A stretch of 64,000 nt of DNA from an uncultured Prochlorococcus sp. (GTDB lineage Bacteria; Cyanobacteriota; Cyanobacteriia; PCC-6307; Cyanobiaceae). The translations under genes and the position numbers were made by a program. The stretch covers positions 1 through 64,000 of the forward strand of contig CACNYU010000002.1 in the NCBI GenBank assembly GCA_902624785.1. The letters are read 5' to 3'. Within the stretch, counting starts at the first letter, position 1; each line of letters begins with the position of its first letter. The notes below the pieces were generated by a model that saw only the letters and a list, made by a program, of their open reading frames with translations, ran no database searches and was not told the DNA's origin. This document shows positions 28,642 through 37,121 of the stretch, one piece after another.

Positions 28642-29592
28642 TTATCCGTATTTGAGACTAAATCTTTTAACTAGGAACTGAGCAAATATATTTACCAATA
28701 AAGATAAAATCATTAATATAAAAGCGGCATAAAATAATGATGAGACTTGAGTTCCATCTGCTTCACCAAATTGATTTGCAAGCATAGAGGAGATTGTATA
28801 ACCGGGTGATAATAGAGACCAACTAAAAGCATTTGAATTACCAATGATCATAGTTACTGCCATAGTTTCACCCATAGCCCTACCAAGTGCTAGTAAGACT
28901 CCTGCCATTATTCCTGATAATGCTGCTGGAAGGATTACTGAAAAGATTGTCTTCCACCTACTAGCTCCTATTCCATAAGATGCACTTCTTAACTTCTTAG
29001 GTACTTGATTTAAAGTATCTCTCGAAATTGATGTGACTATTGGTAATAACATAACAACTAAGATTAATATTGCTAATAAAGAATTTCTACCAGTTGGTTC
29101 TGAACTAAATAAAGGTATCCAGCTAAACCAAGAATGAAGCAGAGCAAAGAATCCTCTACAAAAAGGTTCCATAACAAATATTGCCCACAATCCCAAAACA
29201 ACCGATGGTATTGCAGCAAGTAATTCAACAAATGAGCCTATTATCTCTCTTATGATTTTTGGAGCAAAATCTTCTGTAATAAAAATTGCGGTGCCAACTC
29301 CAAGTGGGATGGTTATAAATATTGAAAATAAAGAGGTGATTACGGTTCCATAAATAGCTGCAAAAGCGCCATATTCATCCTTCACTGGATTCCATTCAGA
29401 AGTAAAAAGGAATTTCAACCCATATTTAGAAAATGATTCAAATGATTGAAAAAAAACTACTAAAATAATTCCTAAAAGTATTATTGCTACGAAGCTAGAC
29501 AAGACTAAAGTAGTATTCTTGAAGATAATATCTATATTTTTTTCGATACCGAATCTTTTACGATTCTTGAAAAGAGTTAATTTCTCTTCCAT
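28642..29592 (-). CDS. pstC: Phosphate ABC transporter permease PstC
   Basis: This 316-residue permease has an N-terminal helix, a loop GLKFLFTSEWNPVKDEYGAF typical of PstC, and the EAA-like SYGIGASRWKTIFSVILP. It starts 80 bases downstream of arsR in the same direction. No strong terminator is evident between arsR and pstC, so read-through from the ArsR-regulated promoter is likely. Confidence 0.95.
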   Translation of the reverse strand: MEEKLTLFKNRKRFGIEKNIDIIFKNTTLVLSSFVAIILLGIILVVFFQSFESFSKYGLKFLFTSEWNPVKDEYGAFAAIYGTVITSLFSIFITIPLGVGTAIFITEDFAPKIIREIIGSFVELLAAIPSVVLGLWAIFVMEPFCRGFFALLHSWFSWIPLFSSEPTGRNSLLAILILVVMLLPIVTSISRDTLNQVPKKLRSASYGIGASRWKTIFSVILPAALSGIMAGVLLALGRAMGETMAVTMIIGNSNAFSWSLLSPGYTISSMLANQFGEADGTQVSSLFYAAFILMILSLLVNIFAQFLVKRFSLKYG

Positions 29593-29672
29593 TAAAAAAA
29601 GAATATCTTTATAAATCTACTACTAAATGAGCAAAAAGACTTTCAAAAAAATCAAAAAATTTTAATATTTGA

Positions 29673-29990
29673 TTATTCACAAGCTCTCTTATTCGATGAT
29701 GACTCAATTAAATTACTCATCCAACTTTTAATATCTGATAAAACTTCTAAATCTAGTTTGTAGTAGACCCATCTACCTTCCTGCCTATCAGAAATAAGTC
29801 CTGAATCTTTTAGTATCTTTATGTGATAAGAGATTTTTGACTGTGACAAACCTGTAACTTTGACTATGTCGCAAACACATATCTCACCACCCATCATTAA
29901 TTCAAGAATATTTATTCTAATTGGATCAGAGAGAGACTCCATTATCCCAATAAACTGTTTACTGCTTATTTTTTTAAGTTGCTCTAACAA
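29673..29990 (-). CDS. arsR: ArsR-family metalloregulator
   Basis: This 105-residue winged-helix repressor contains GGEICVCDIVKVTGLSQSKI, where the ELCVCDL-type motif supplies the arsenite-binding Cys pair of classical ArsR, then SYHIKILKDSGLI recognition helix and REGRWVYYKL-like wing. The C-terminus has another Cys. It is divergent from gap-arsJ over a 116-base region holding two ATATCAA-N6-TTGATAT palindromes, and is followed by pstCAB. Confidence 0.92.
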   Translation of the reverse strand: MLEQLKKISSKQFIGIMESLSDPIRINILELMMGGEICVCDIVKVTGLSQSKISYHIKILKDSGLISDRQEGRWVYYKLDLEVLSDIKSWMSNLIESSSNKRACE

Positions 29991-30042
29991 GACCGAAATA
30001 TTATTAACTATTTGAATGGTAACTTAAAAATTTTAATTATAC

Positions 30043-30080
30043 ATATCAAGATTTATTGATATATCAATTATTTTTGATAT
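30043..30080. promoter_or_regulatory. Tandem palindromes, probable ArsR operator
   Basis: ATATCAA (30043-30049), 6 bases, TTGATAT (30056-30062), immediately ATATCAA (30061-30067), 6 bases, TTGATAT (30074-30080). Two identical-arm palindromes share two bases. They lie between the arsR and gap starts, where an autoregulatory ArsR operator is expected. A closely related element is found upstream of pstS. Confidence 0.7.
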
Positions 30081-30106
30081 ATAATTAATCAGGTTTCGAT
30101 GTTTTT

Positions 30107-31153
30107 ATGAAAATTGGAATTAACGGACTTGGAAGAATTGGCAGATTAGTTTTAAGAATTTTGTGGGAAAGAAAAGATATAGAAATAACTCATACAAATG
30201 AAATTAGTGGGAATTCTTTAACTGCATCTCATTTACTAGAATTTGATTCTGTTCATGGTAAATGGAATAAAAATATAGCTTCGAATGACAACGAAATAAT
30301 AATTGAAGGTAAAACAATTTCCTTTACATCATTAAAGAACTATCTTGATGTTCTATGGAATAAATCTTCGGTTGATCTTGTTTTGGAATGTACAGGGAAA
30401 AACAAAGCTCCCGAAGAATTAAATTCATACTTTGATTCTCTTGGGATTAAAAAAGTAATAGTTGCATGTCCTGTAAAAGGAATTGTTGGAGGAGAACAAG
30501 CACTCAATATTGTTTATGGAATAAATCAAGCCCTATATGAACCTGAAAAACATAAATTAATTACAGCAGCATCCTGTACTACAAATTGCTTGGCTCCCAT
30601 AGTAAAAGTTGTTAATGAAAATTTCTCAATTAAACATGGGGTTATAACAACTATTCATGACGTTACAAATACACAATCTCCAGTAGATTTCTACAAAAGC
30701 GAATTAAGAAGAGCGAGAGGATGTATGCAAAGCTTAATACCTACTACTTCTGGATCAGCTAAAGCGATTGCTGAAATTTTTCCTAAATTACAAGGAAAGC
30801 TGAATGGTCATGCAGTAAGGGTTCCACTTCTAAACGCCTCATTAACTGATGTAGTTTTTGAATTAAATCAAGAAGTAACTGAAGAGCAAGTAAATAATGA
30901 ATTTAAAAAAGCATCTGAAACATACTTAAAAGGTATTCTTGGATACGAGGAGAGACCCTTAGTATCTGCTGATTACTTAAATGACAGTAGAAGTTCAATA
31001 ATTGATGGACTTTCAACGATGGTTGTAAATTCAAATTTATTAAAGGTTTATGCTTGGTATGACAATGAGTGGGGTTATAGTTGCAGGCTTGCAGATCTTA
31101 CTTCTTATGTAATTGAAAGAAAAATAAATTTTAGTTTTTATGAAGTTATCTAG
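30107..31153 (+). CDS. gap: Glyceraldehyde-3-phosphate dehydrogenase, arsenic-type
   Basis: This 348-residue GAPDH has the NAD fold GINGLGRIGRLVLR, catalytic Cys157 in SCTTNCLAP, and the C-terminal WYDNEWGYS. It overlaps the arsJ start by 14 bases. GAPDH-arsJ pairs make 1-arseno-3-phosphoglycerate from arsenate and export it (the established ArsJ pathway). It is thus likely a dedicated detoxification copy rather than the Calvin-cycle enzyme, although activity alone would not distinguish them. Confidence 0.92.
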   Translation: MKIGINGLGRIGRLVLRILWERKDIEITHTNEISGNSLTASHLLEFDSVHGKWNKNIASNDNEIIIEGKTISFTSLKNYLDVLWNKSSVDLVLECTGKNKAPEELNSYFDSLGIKKVIVACPVKGIVGGEQALNIVYGINQALYEPEKHKLITAASCTTNCLAPIVKVVNENFSIKHGVITTIHDVTNTQSPVDFYKSELRRARGCMQSLIPTTSGSAKAIAEIFPKLQGKLNGHAVRVPLLNASLTDVVFELNQEVTEEQVNNEFKKASETYLKGILGYEERPLVSADYLNDSRSSIIDGLSTMVVNSNLLKVYAWYDNEWGYSCRLADLTSYVIERKINFSFYEVI

Positions 31154-32396
31154 CCTTCAACAATATAGTGTAGTTACCGCAAACTATTGGGCATTTACTC
31201 TTACTGACGGTGCATTGAGAATACTAGTTGTTGGTCATTTTCATGAACTTGGTTATTCAACTCTGCAAATTGCTTTACTTTTTCTTTTCTATGAGTTTTT
31301 TGGAATAATTACAAATCTTTTTGGAGGCTGGATAGGGGCAAGGTATGGTTTAAGAATTACTTTATGGATAGGAACAATTCTGCAAATTTTTGCTCTTTTC
31401 ATGCTGATTCCAGTCAAAGAGAATTGGTCAGTAATTTTTAGCGTCTCATACGTTATGTTAGCCCAAGCGCTTAGTGGGGTAGCAAAAGATTTAAATAAAA
31501 TGAGTGCAAAAAGTGCAGTTAAATCTATAGTTCCAGATTCAGAAGAGAATATTCAAAATAGTCAAAAAAAATTATTTAAGTGGGTTTCAATTTTAACAGG
31601 ATCTAAAAATGCACTTAAGGGTGCTGGCTTCTTCTTAGGGGGGCTTCTATATAAGTTACTGGGCTTTAATAATGCAGTTGGGATGATGGGTTTAGGTCTA
31701 TGCTTCGCATTCTTTTTAACTTTATGTCTTCCTAAAGATTCAGGGAAAATGAAAAGAAAGCCAATTTTTAAAGACCTTTTGTCAAAGTCTAAAGGTATAA
31801 ATATTCTCTCAAGTGCGAGGTTTTTCTTATTTGGAGCAAGAGATGTCTGGTTTGTAGTAGCTCTTCCAGTATTTTTAGACATTTCTTTTGGATGGGATTA
31901 TTTAAAAATAGGACTATTCTTAGGTGGATGGATAATAATCTATGGTATCTTTCAAGTTTTAGCTCCATTGCTTAGAAAAGTATGGGGGAAAAATAATAGC
32001 CCAACAAAAACTACCGTTCAATTTTGGGGGCTTATCTTAATGGTTATTCCTTTATTTATTGCTAGCGCTTTAAACGGTGATAAATCATTAGGTCCTGTAA
32101 TTGTAATTGGATTAATAATATTCGGCTTTATTTTTGCAATGAATTCATCCACTCATTCGTACTTGATTTTGGCTTATTCAGATAATGAGAAAGTAAGTTT
32201 AAATGTTGGTTATTACTATATGGCTAATGCAGCGGGAAGATTATTTGGAACCCTACTATCTGGCTTATTATTTATGCTCGGTAAAAATGCAACTATAGGC
32301 ATGCAGTATTGTTTATATACTTCATCTATTTTGATTTTTATTGCTTGGCTTACTAGTTCTAAATTACCTTCCTATTCTTCCAACAGCATCAATTGA
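31140..32396 (+). CDS. arsJ: ArsJ organoarsenical efflux permease (MFS)
   Basis: This 418-residue major facilitator protein has about 12 helices, with MLAQALSGVAKDLNKMSAKS and GSKNALKGAGFFLGGLLY being blocks I recognise from ArsJ. It is expected to expel 1-arseno-3-phosphoglycerate, which then breaks down to arsenate outside the cell. It overlaps gap by 14 bases and its end overlaps the convergent pstS by 33 bases. Confidence 0.88.
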   Translation: MKLSSLQQYSVVTANYWAFTLTDGALRILVVGHFHELGYSTLQIALLFLFYEFFGIITNLFGGWIGARYGLRITLWIGTILQIFALFMLIPVKENWSVIFSVSYVMLAQALSGVAKDLNKMSAKSAVKSIVPDSEENIQNSQKKLFKWVSILTGSKNALKGAGFFLGGLLYKLLGFNNAVGMMGLGLCFAFFLTLCLPKDSGKMKRKPIFKDLLSKSKGINILSSARFFLFGARDVWFVVALPVFLDISFGWDYLKIGLFLGGWIIIYGIFQVLAPLLRKVWGKNNSPTKTTVQFWGLILMVIPLFIASALNGDKSLGPVIVIGLIIFGFIFAMNSSTHSYLILAYSDNEKVSLNVGYYYMANAAGRLFGTLLSGLLFMLGKNATIGMQYCLYTSSILIFIAWLTSSKLPSYSSNSIN

Positions 32397-33335
32397 TTTA
32401 TTTAATATTTCTCCTTTCAAAGGAACAAAACCTAAGGCAGGAGCTTTTGATTGGTATTCATCGCTGAGCAATTTATAAAATGTATCCTGAATTGCCTTAG
32501 TATTTCTGCCATTACCTTTTTCATAAGCAAGTATCCAAGTTAAAGTTGCTATTGGATAAGCCCCTTTAGCAGTAGGATTTGGATTTTTACCAGCTAAATT
32601 TTCATCGAGGGTTATACCATTTAAAGCTATTGCTCCTGAATCAATATCAGGAGCAACAAACTCTCCAGAAAGATTTTGTAATGCTGCTGCTTTAACATTA
32701 CCTTTTATATATGATTGATTGACATAACCAATTGCTCCGGGAGTGTTTTGTATAACACCCGCGACACCAGAATTACCTTTTGCTCCAACTCCCGAAGGCC
32801 ATTTAACAGATTTACCAGTACCTAAATTCCAAGTCTCAGAAAAAGCCTCCATAGAATTTGTGAAAGCTTTAGTCGTGCCTGAACCATCAGATCGATGGAC
32901 CCAAGTTAATTTACCTGAATTACATCCTACTTCCTTCCAATCTTTTATAATTCCCATTGCAACTTGAACAGCTTGCTCTTGTGTTAACTTTAAATTGCAA
33001 TCGTAATTATATCCAAAGGCAATTGTGCCTCCAACCATTGGTATTTGAACAAGACCTCTTTTAACTTTTTTTATATCAGCTTCTTTCATTGGATCGTCAG
33101 AAGCAGCAAAATTTACAGTCTCATCAATAAAGGCCTTCCTTCCAGAACCTGAACCAACTGACTGATAATTAACTTTATGACCTCCTGATTTTGCAAAGTC
33201 AATAAACCATCTTGTATAAATTTTGGCAGGGAATGAAGCACCTGCACCATTCAATCTTTTTGATGCTATCGCTGAGGGAGAAAAAATTAATGAAATTGCA
33301 GAAGAGAAAATGAGAGCTTTCTTAAAAATGCTCAT
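32364..33335 (-). CDS. pstS: Phosphate-binding periplasmic protein PstS
   Basis: This 323-residue solute-binding protein has a signal peptide (about 24 residues, ending IASK), then LNGAGASFPAKIYTRW, GSGSGRKAF, the phosphate-site DDPMKEAD and RSDGSGTTKAF. It delivers phosphate to PstCAB. The upstream region contains an ArsR-operator-like palindrome (33427-33444), and CTTAATCT-like Pho-box-type repeats may be present at about 33395-33405 but are not convincing. Its 3' end overlaps arsJ's 3' end by 33 bases. Confidence 0.96.
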   Translation of the reverse strand: MSIFKKALIFSSAISLIFSPSAIASKRLNGAGASFPAKIYTRWFIDFAKSGGHKVNYQSVGSGSGRKAFIDETVNFAASDDPMKEADIKKVKRGLVQIPMVGGTIAFGYNYDCNLKLTQEQAVQVAMGIIKDWKEVGCNSGKLTWVHRSDGSGTTKAFTNSMEAFSETWNLGTGKSVKWPSGVGAKGNSGVAGVIQNTPGAIGYVNQSYIKGNVKAAALQNLSGEFVAPDIDSGAIALNGITLDENLAGKNPNPTAKGAYPIATLTWILAYEKGNGRNTKAIQDTFYKLLSDEYQSKAPALGFVPLKGEILNKSIDAVGRIGR

Positions 33336-33419
33336 AACAACCCTTAGATTAAAGACTTCTTATTTATATCATCCGACTAAGGAAGAAAAATTAAAGATTA
33401 AGAAATACATCAAATTATT

Positions 33420-33445
33420 TTGATATTATCAAATTTTATTGATAT
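33420..33445. promoter_or_regulatory. ArsR-like operator upstream of pstS
   Basis: TATCAA (33427-33432), 6-base spacer ATTTTA, TTGATA (33439-33444), with an additional overlapping TTGATA at 33420-33425. The arms and the spacer length match the arsR-gap element. It lies about 85-110 bases upstream of the pstS start. Control of pstS by ArsR is inference. Confidence 0.5.
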
Positions 33446-33448
33446 AAA

Positions 33449-34504
33449 TTATTTTAGAAGTTCAGAGGAGGTAACAAGATTTCCTAATAATCCTGCAAGG
33501 ATATCTAACTGATCTCTGCTGCCAAAAGTGATTAAAATTTGTCCTGGTTGAAGCAAAAATTCACCTCCCGGATTAGTTATTAATTTTTGATCCTCTTTAA
33601 TAGCTAAGATTTTTGCACCACTTTTTTTCCCTATCCCCAACTCTAAAAGAGTCCTTTTTCCTGAATGTTCAAAAAGACTTATATCATTACTTAATTCGAA
33701 TTCCTCTATCTCACATTCACTTCCTGCTAATAAATCAAGAAAATCAATAGCAATTGGCCTCAAGGCCATTGATGCCATAGCTCTCCCTGCAGCGATATAT
33801 GGACTTACTACAATATTTGCACCTGCCAATCTTAATTTGTTAGCAGACTCCTCTGTACCAGCTCTGGCAATAACTTTCACAGAATTTCTAATACTTTTTG
33901 CACTCAACACCACATATAAATTTGCAGCATCGTTTGGAAGAGTTACAACCAAACTTTTGCAGGTATTTAAACCAGCTAAATTTAATGTTTCATCAAGTGT
34001 TGCATCTGCGAATAAAACGTCCAAGCCATTTTCTTCAGCAATTTTTTTTCTATCATTATCATTTTCAACAACAACTATTGGTATATTTTGTGTTTTTATT
34101 TGCTTAGATATTTCCTGACCTACCCTTCCATACCCACACAAAATTACATGATCTTTCATTTTTCTAAGAATTCTTTTAAAGCGTAATTCATTTACTCTTT
34201 GAAAATAACCTAATTCAAATAATCTAACAGCTTTTTGAAAAGTAAATTGAACAAATATAAGCCCAGCGACGATAATTAAAAGTGTTACAATTCTTCCCTC
34301 AGGGCTCAATGGCTGAACTTCTCCAAAACCGATAGTACTAACTGTAATTAGAACCATCCATAAACAATCACCCCAATCCCATCCCTCTGTAAAGCGATAT
34401 CCGATTGCTCCTAAAAAAAATAAAAAGAATAGTGAGGAAATAAGCCCTAACCAAGGTTTCAGATATTCTCTTAATAAATAAAATTCAAATAACTTTAATT
34501 TCAT
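33449..34504 (-). CDS. Potassium channel with RCK/TrkA domains
   Basis: This 351-residue protein has a two-helix pore unit with the selectivity filter TIGFGE (about residues 57-62), then TrkA-N Rossmann domain VILCGYGRVGQ and a TrkA-C domain (LGIGKKSGAKILAIKEDQKL). This is the bacterial Kch/MthK-like architecture for ligand-gated K+ flux across the cytoplasmic membrane. It is transcribed in the same direction as pstS and ends just upstream of the pstS control region. Confidence 0.9.
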   Translation of the reverse strand: MKLKLFEFYLLREYLKPWLGLISSLFFLFFLGAIGYRFTEGWDWGDCLWMVLITVSTIGFGEVQPLSPEGRIVTLLIIVAGLIFVQFTFQKAVRLFELGYFQRVNELRFKRILRKMKDHVILCGYGRVGQEISKQIKTQNIPIVVVENDNDRKKIAEENGLDVLFADATLDETLNLAGLNTCKSLVVTLPNDAANLYVVLSAKSIRNSVKVIARAGTEESANKLRLAGANIVVSPYIAAGRAMASMALRPIAIDFLDLLAGSECEIEEFELSNDISLFEHSGKRTLLELGIGKKSGAKILAIKEDQKLITNPGGEFLLQPGQILITFGSRDQLDILAGLLGNLVTSSELLK

Positions 34505-34618
34505 ATTTTGATTATCATCTACTTTTCAAAAATTTCAAAATTTATAACTGAAATTAGTTTTCATTATTTATACAAACCAATCATATGAATAATTTAGAAT
34601 ATTTTTATTGATAAATAT

Positions 34619-35692
34619 CTATGCAAATCCTTTTGATGAAAGCTCAGTTCTAACTTTAAAGTTCCATAAATTTATTCCACCTTCAGAATTAACAGCGGCA
34701 ATTGCGCAATCGTCTGGTCGCCATGCAATTGCGGAGACAGAATTCCCAGAGAATGCTGCTCCCACAGGGTTACCATTCCCATTTTTCTCTAGAAAACTCA
34801 CTACAACCGAACCATCCCTAGATCCAGAGGCGACAAGCATTCCTTTATTTGAAAAAGAGAGACTTGTTACAGGTTGAGTATGATGGCCTAATTCACCTGG
34901 AATGGTACCTTCTGGTCCATTCCCTTCAAAACTCCATACTGTAACTCTTTCACTTCCACCTGTAGCTAATAATGTACCAGTATGATCAAAAGAGATATTA
35001 CTTGGCTTACAGGGATAACCTGTCATTTCAGCATCATGCCCCGTGGATCGACGCCAGAAATGTACAGAATTATCTTGGCTACCACAAGCAACAATATCTC
35101 CATTAGGACTAATAACCATTGAGATTAACGAGCCTTGCCATTCTAATTTTTGATTAATTTTATTTTTATTAATCTGGTAAAAAGCCACTTGGCCATAACA
35201 AGCTGTAGCCAATTCATTATTTGTTGCCCAAGCTATGGCACTTATAGTACTTGGATGATTTTCTGATCTCCAAATTTCTTGACCTTCTGAATTTAAAACG
35301 TATGCATTCTTTGAGAGAGCTACTGATAAATATTTACCATCAGGAGAATGCTTGAGATGTTCTACCCATCCTTTACCAATTTCTATTTTTTTTATTTCCT
35401 TTCCATCTTCACTTCTCCAAAATCTAACGCATCCATCTTGGCCGCCAGTTGAAATAATATCTCCATCTAAATTTATAGATATTGCCAATAATCCTCCCTT
35501 GTGAACATTATCATTTTTCCAAATAGTATTTCCTTTCAAATAATCAAAAGCATAAAGACCTCCAGCGGCGTCACCCACGACAAATATTTTTCCTCCCATT
35601 GCCCATCCACAAACAATAGCGTAATCATCAACCTCAGAGCTCCAACCTTCATGGAGCATTCCTCTTGGTAAAAATGGCTCTACATTAGACAT
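34619..35692 (-). CDS. WD40-repeat protein
   Basis: This 357-residue protein contains about seven WD-type blades (for example ISTGGQDGCVRFWR, VACGSQDNSVHFWR, LATGGSERVTVWSF, VASGSRDGSVVVSF, NSEGGINLWNF), so it should form a beta-propeller scaffold. Its start overlaps the end of the COG0523 GTPase by 13 bases, so it is likely translated together with it and may be part of the zinc response. No enzymatic residues are seen. Confidence 0.88.
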   Translation of the reverse strand: MSNVEPFLPRGMLHEGWSSEVDDYAIVCGWAMGGKIFVVGDAAGGLYAFDYLKGNTIWKNDNVHKGGLLAISINLDGDIISTGGQDGCVRFWRSEDGKEIKKIEIGKGWVEHLKHSPDGKYLSVALSKNAYVLNSEGQEIWRSENHPSTISAIAWATNNELATACYGQVAFYQINKNKINQKLEWQGSLISMVISPNGDIVACGSQDNSVHFWRRSTGHDAEMTGYPCKPSNISFDHTGTLLATGGSERVTVWSFEGNGPEGTIPGELGHHTQPVTSLSFSNKGMLVASGSRDGSVVVSFLEKNGNGNPVGAAFSGNSVSAIAWRPDDCAIAAVNSEGGINLWNFKVRTELSSKGFA

Positions 35693-37038
35693 TTATCAAA
35701 ATCTTTCTGCATTTGCTCTTCATCAAGATTTCGACCAATGAAAACCAATTGATTTTTTCGAGGTTCATCACCCCACTCCTTATCTGGTTGAGCTGTAAAT
35801 AACATATGAACACCCTGGAAGACTATACGTTTTGGATTCCCTGCATAACTTATAAAACCTTTTGTTCTAAAAATATCAACTCCTTTTTCAGCAAGTAATT
35901 TACCCATCCAAGTATTTAATTTCTCAGGATCAACATCCCCATCTCTTTCTATTGCTATTGAACCAACCTCATCATCATGTTCATGCTCTGCCACCCATAT
36001 TCTTTCACTTTCAGGTAATATAATTTTCCCAGAATTTGATTCATTTAAACTCTTCAACTTAATTTCAAATTCTTCTGCAGTATGTTGCGTGAAGAGTCCA
36101 ACTTTAGAAGATTTTTTCTGATCTAAGATAAATCTCTTACTGCCTTGACTTTGCAAATTCAAATTAACATGTTTCTCATACGGGATAATGCTATTTGGTG
36201 TTAATTCTTCAGGAGCTTCTGCATAGTATCTAACACAAGATTCAGCACCTTGCTTTAATTCATCTTCAGTACATCCTTGATCCAATATCGCCACTAAAGA
36301 CATTTCTGGATCAGGTCCTTCTTCAAGAATTAATTCATACTTGCCTTCCTCCAAAGGAAATACACCACTCCACTCAAAAGGATATTCAGGTTCTAGAAAA
36401 CTAGGCCTCCTTTTAAGGACTTCATCAAGATCAAAAGCGCTAAGATTTAAAACTGTTTCTACTGGTACATCTGCTTGCTTTGCTCGAATAATGCGAGTCA
36501 TACGATTCATATCTTTCAGCCTTGATTCAATATTTGTTAGTGCTTCATCGGATACCAAATCAGTCTTATTAAGAACGATCACATCAGCGAAAGCAACTTG
36601 CTCAGAGCTCTCGTTGCTTCGTCCTAGCTGTTGATCAATATGAGCTGCATCTACAAGAGTGACGATCCCATCTAATGTAAATTCTGAACTTATTTCTTCA
36701 TCCATAAAGAAAGTTTGAGCCACAGGCCCGGGATCAGCTAAGCCAGTTGTCTCAACTAAAACATAGTCAAATTTATCTCTTCTTTTCATTAAATTACCAA
36801 GAACTCTTATGAGGTCTCCTCGAACAGTACAACAAATACAACCATTTGACATTTCAAAGACTTCTTCATCAGCATCAATTACAAGACCCTGATCTATACC
36901 AACTTCACCATATTCATTTTCAATGACTGCAATCCTTTTTCCATGCTCCTCTCCTAAAATCCTATTAAGAAGAGTAGTTTTACCAGATCCTAAAAAGCCT
37001 GTAAGGATAGTAACTGGAACCTTATTCTCCGAATTCAT
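35680..37038 (-). CDS. COG0523 GTPase, putative zinc chaperone
   Basis: A CobW/YeiR/ZNG-type G3E GTPase, 452 residues from ATG 37036-37038; a TTG start 7 codons earlier is possible. It shows GFLGSGKTT (P-loop), ENEYGEVGID, the metal motif GCICC (66-70), ETTGLADP and NKTDL. Between the GTPase and C-terminal parts lies a module (36055-36381, FEWSGVFPLEEGKYEL ... GLFTQHTAEEFEI) that also occurs twice in ZnuA. It overlaps the WD40 gene and has a Zur-box-like site upstream, pointing to zinc allocation in deficiency. Confidence 0.9.
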   Translation of the reverse strand: MNSENKVPVTILTGFLGSGKTTLLNRILGEEHGKRIAVIENEYGEVGIDQGLVIDADEEVFEMSNGCICCTVRGDLIRVLGNLMKRRDKFDYVLVETTGLADPGPVAQTFFMDEEISSEFTLDGIVTLVDAAHIDQQLGRSNESSEQVAFADVIVLNKTDLVSDEALTNIESRLKDMNRMTRIIRAKQADVPVETVLNLSAFDLDEVLKRRPSFLEPEYPFEWSGVFPLEEGKYELILEEGPDPEMSLVAILDQGCTEDELKQGAESCVRYYAEAPEELTPNSIIPYEKHVNLNLQSQGSKRFILDQKKSSKVGLFTQHTAEEFEIKLKSLNESNSGKIILPESERIWVAEHEHDDEVGSIAIERDGDVDPEKLNTWMGKLLAEKGVDIFRTKGFISYAGNPKRIVFQGVHMLFTAQPDKEWGDEPRKNQLVFIGRNLDEEQMQKDFDKCLM

Positions 37039-37097
37039 AATTAAATGGTTTTCAAACAATTAATCTCTTATTAAATATAGTTTAGAAAATTAGAAAA

Positions 37098-37111
37098 TGA
37101 AAACCATTTCA
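37098..37111. promoter_or_regulatory. Zur-box-like palindrome before the COG0523 gene
   Basis: TGAAAACCATTTCA lies 60-73 bases upstream of the ATG. It is similar to the TGATAATCATTTTCA site between znuA and znuC and to the 7-1-7 type boxes bound by Fur/Zur proteins. A second weaker half-match (AAATGGTTTTCAA) lies at about 37043-37055. Confidence 0.45.
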
Positions 37112-37121
37112 ATAAACTAAT

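Noticed and set aside
33223..33423. Plus-strand frame of 66 codons
   Set aside because: It lies over the pstS signal peptide and promoter region, has a skewed composition typical of an antisense shadow, and no supporting motif.
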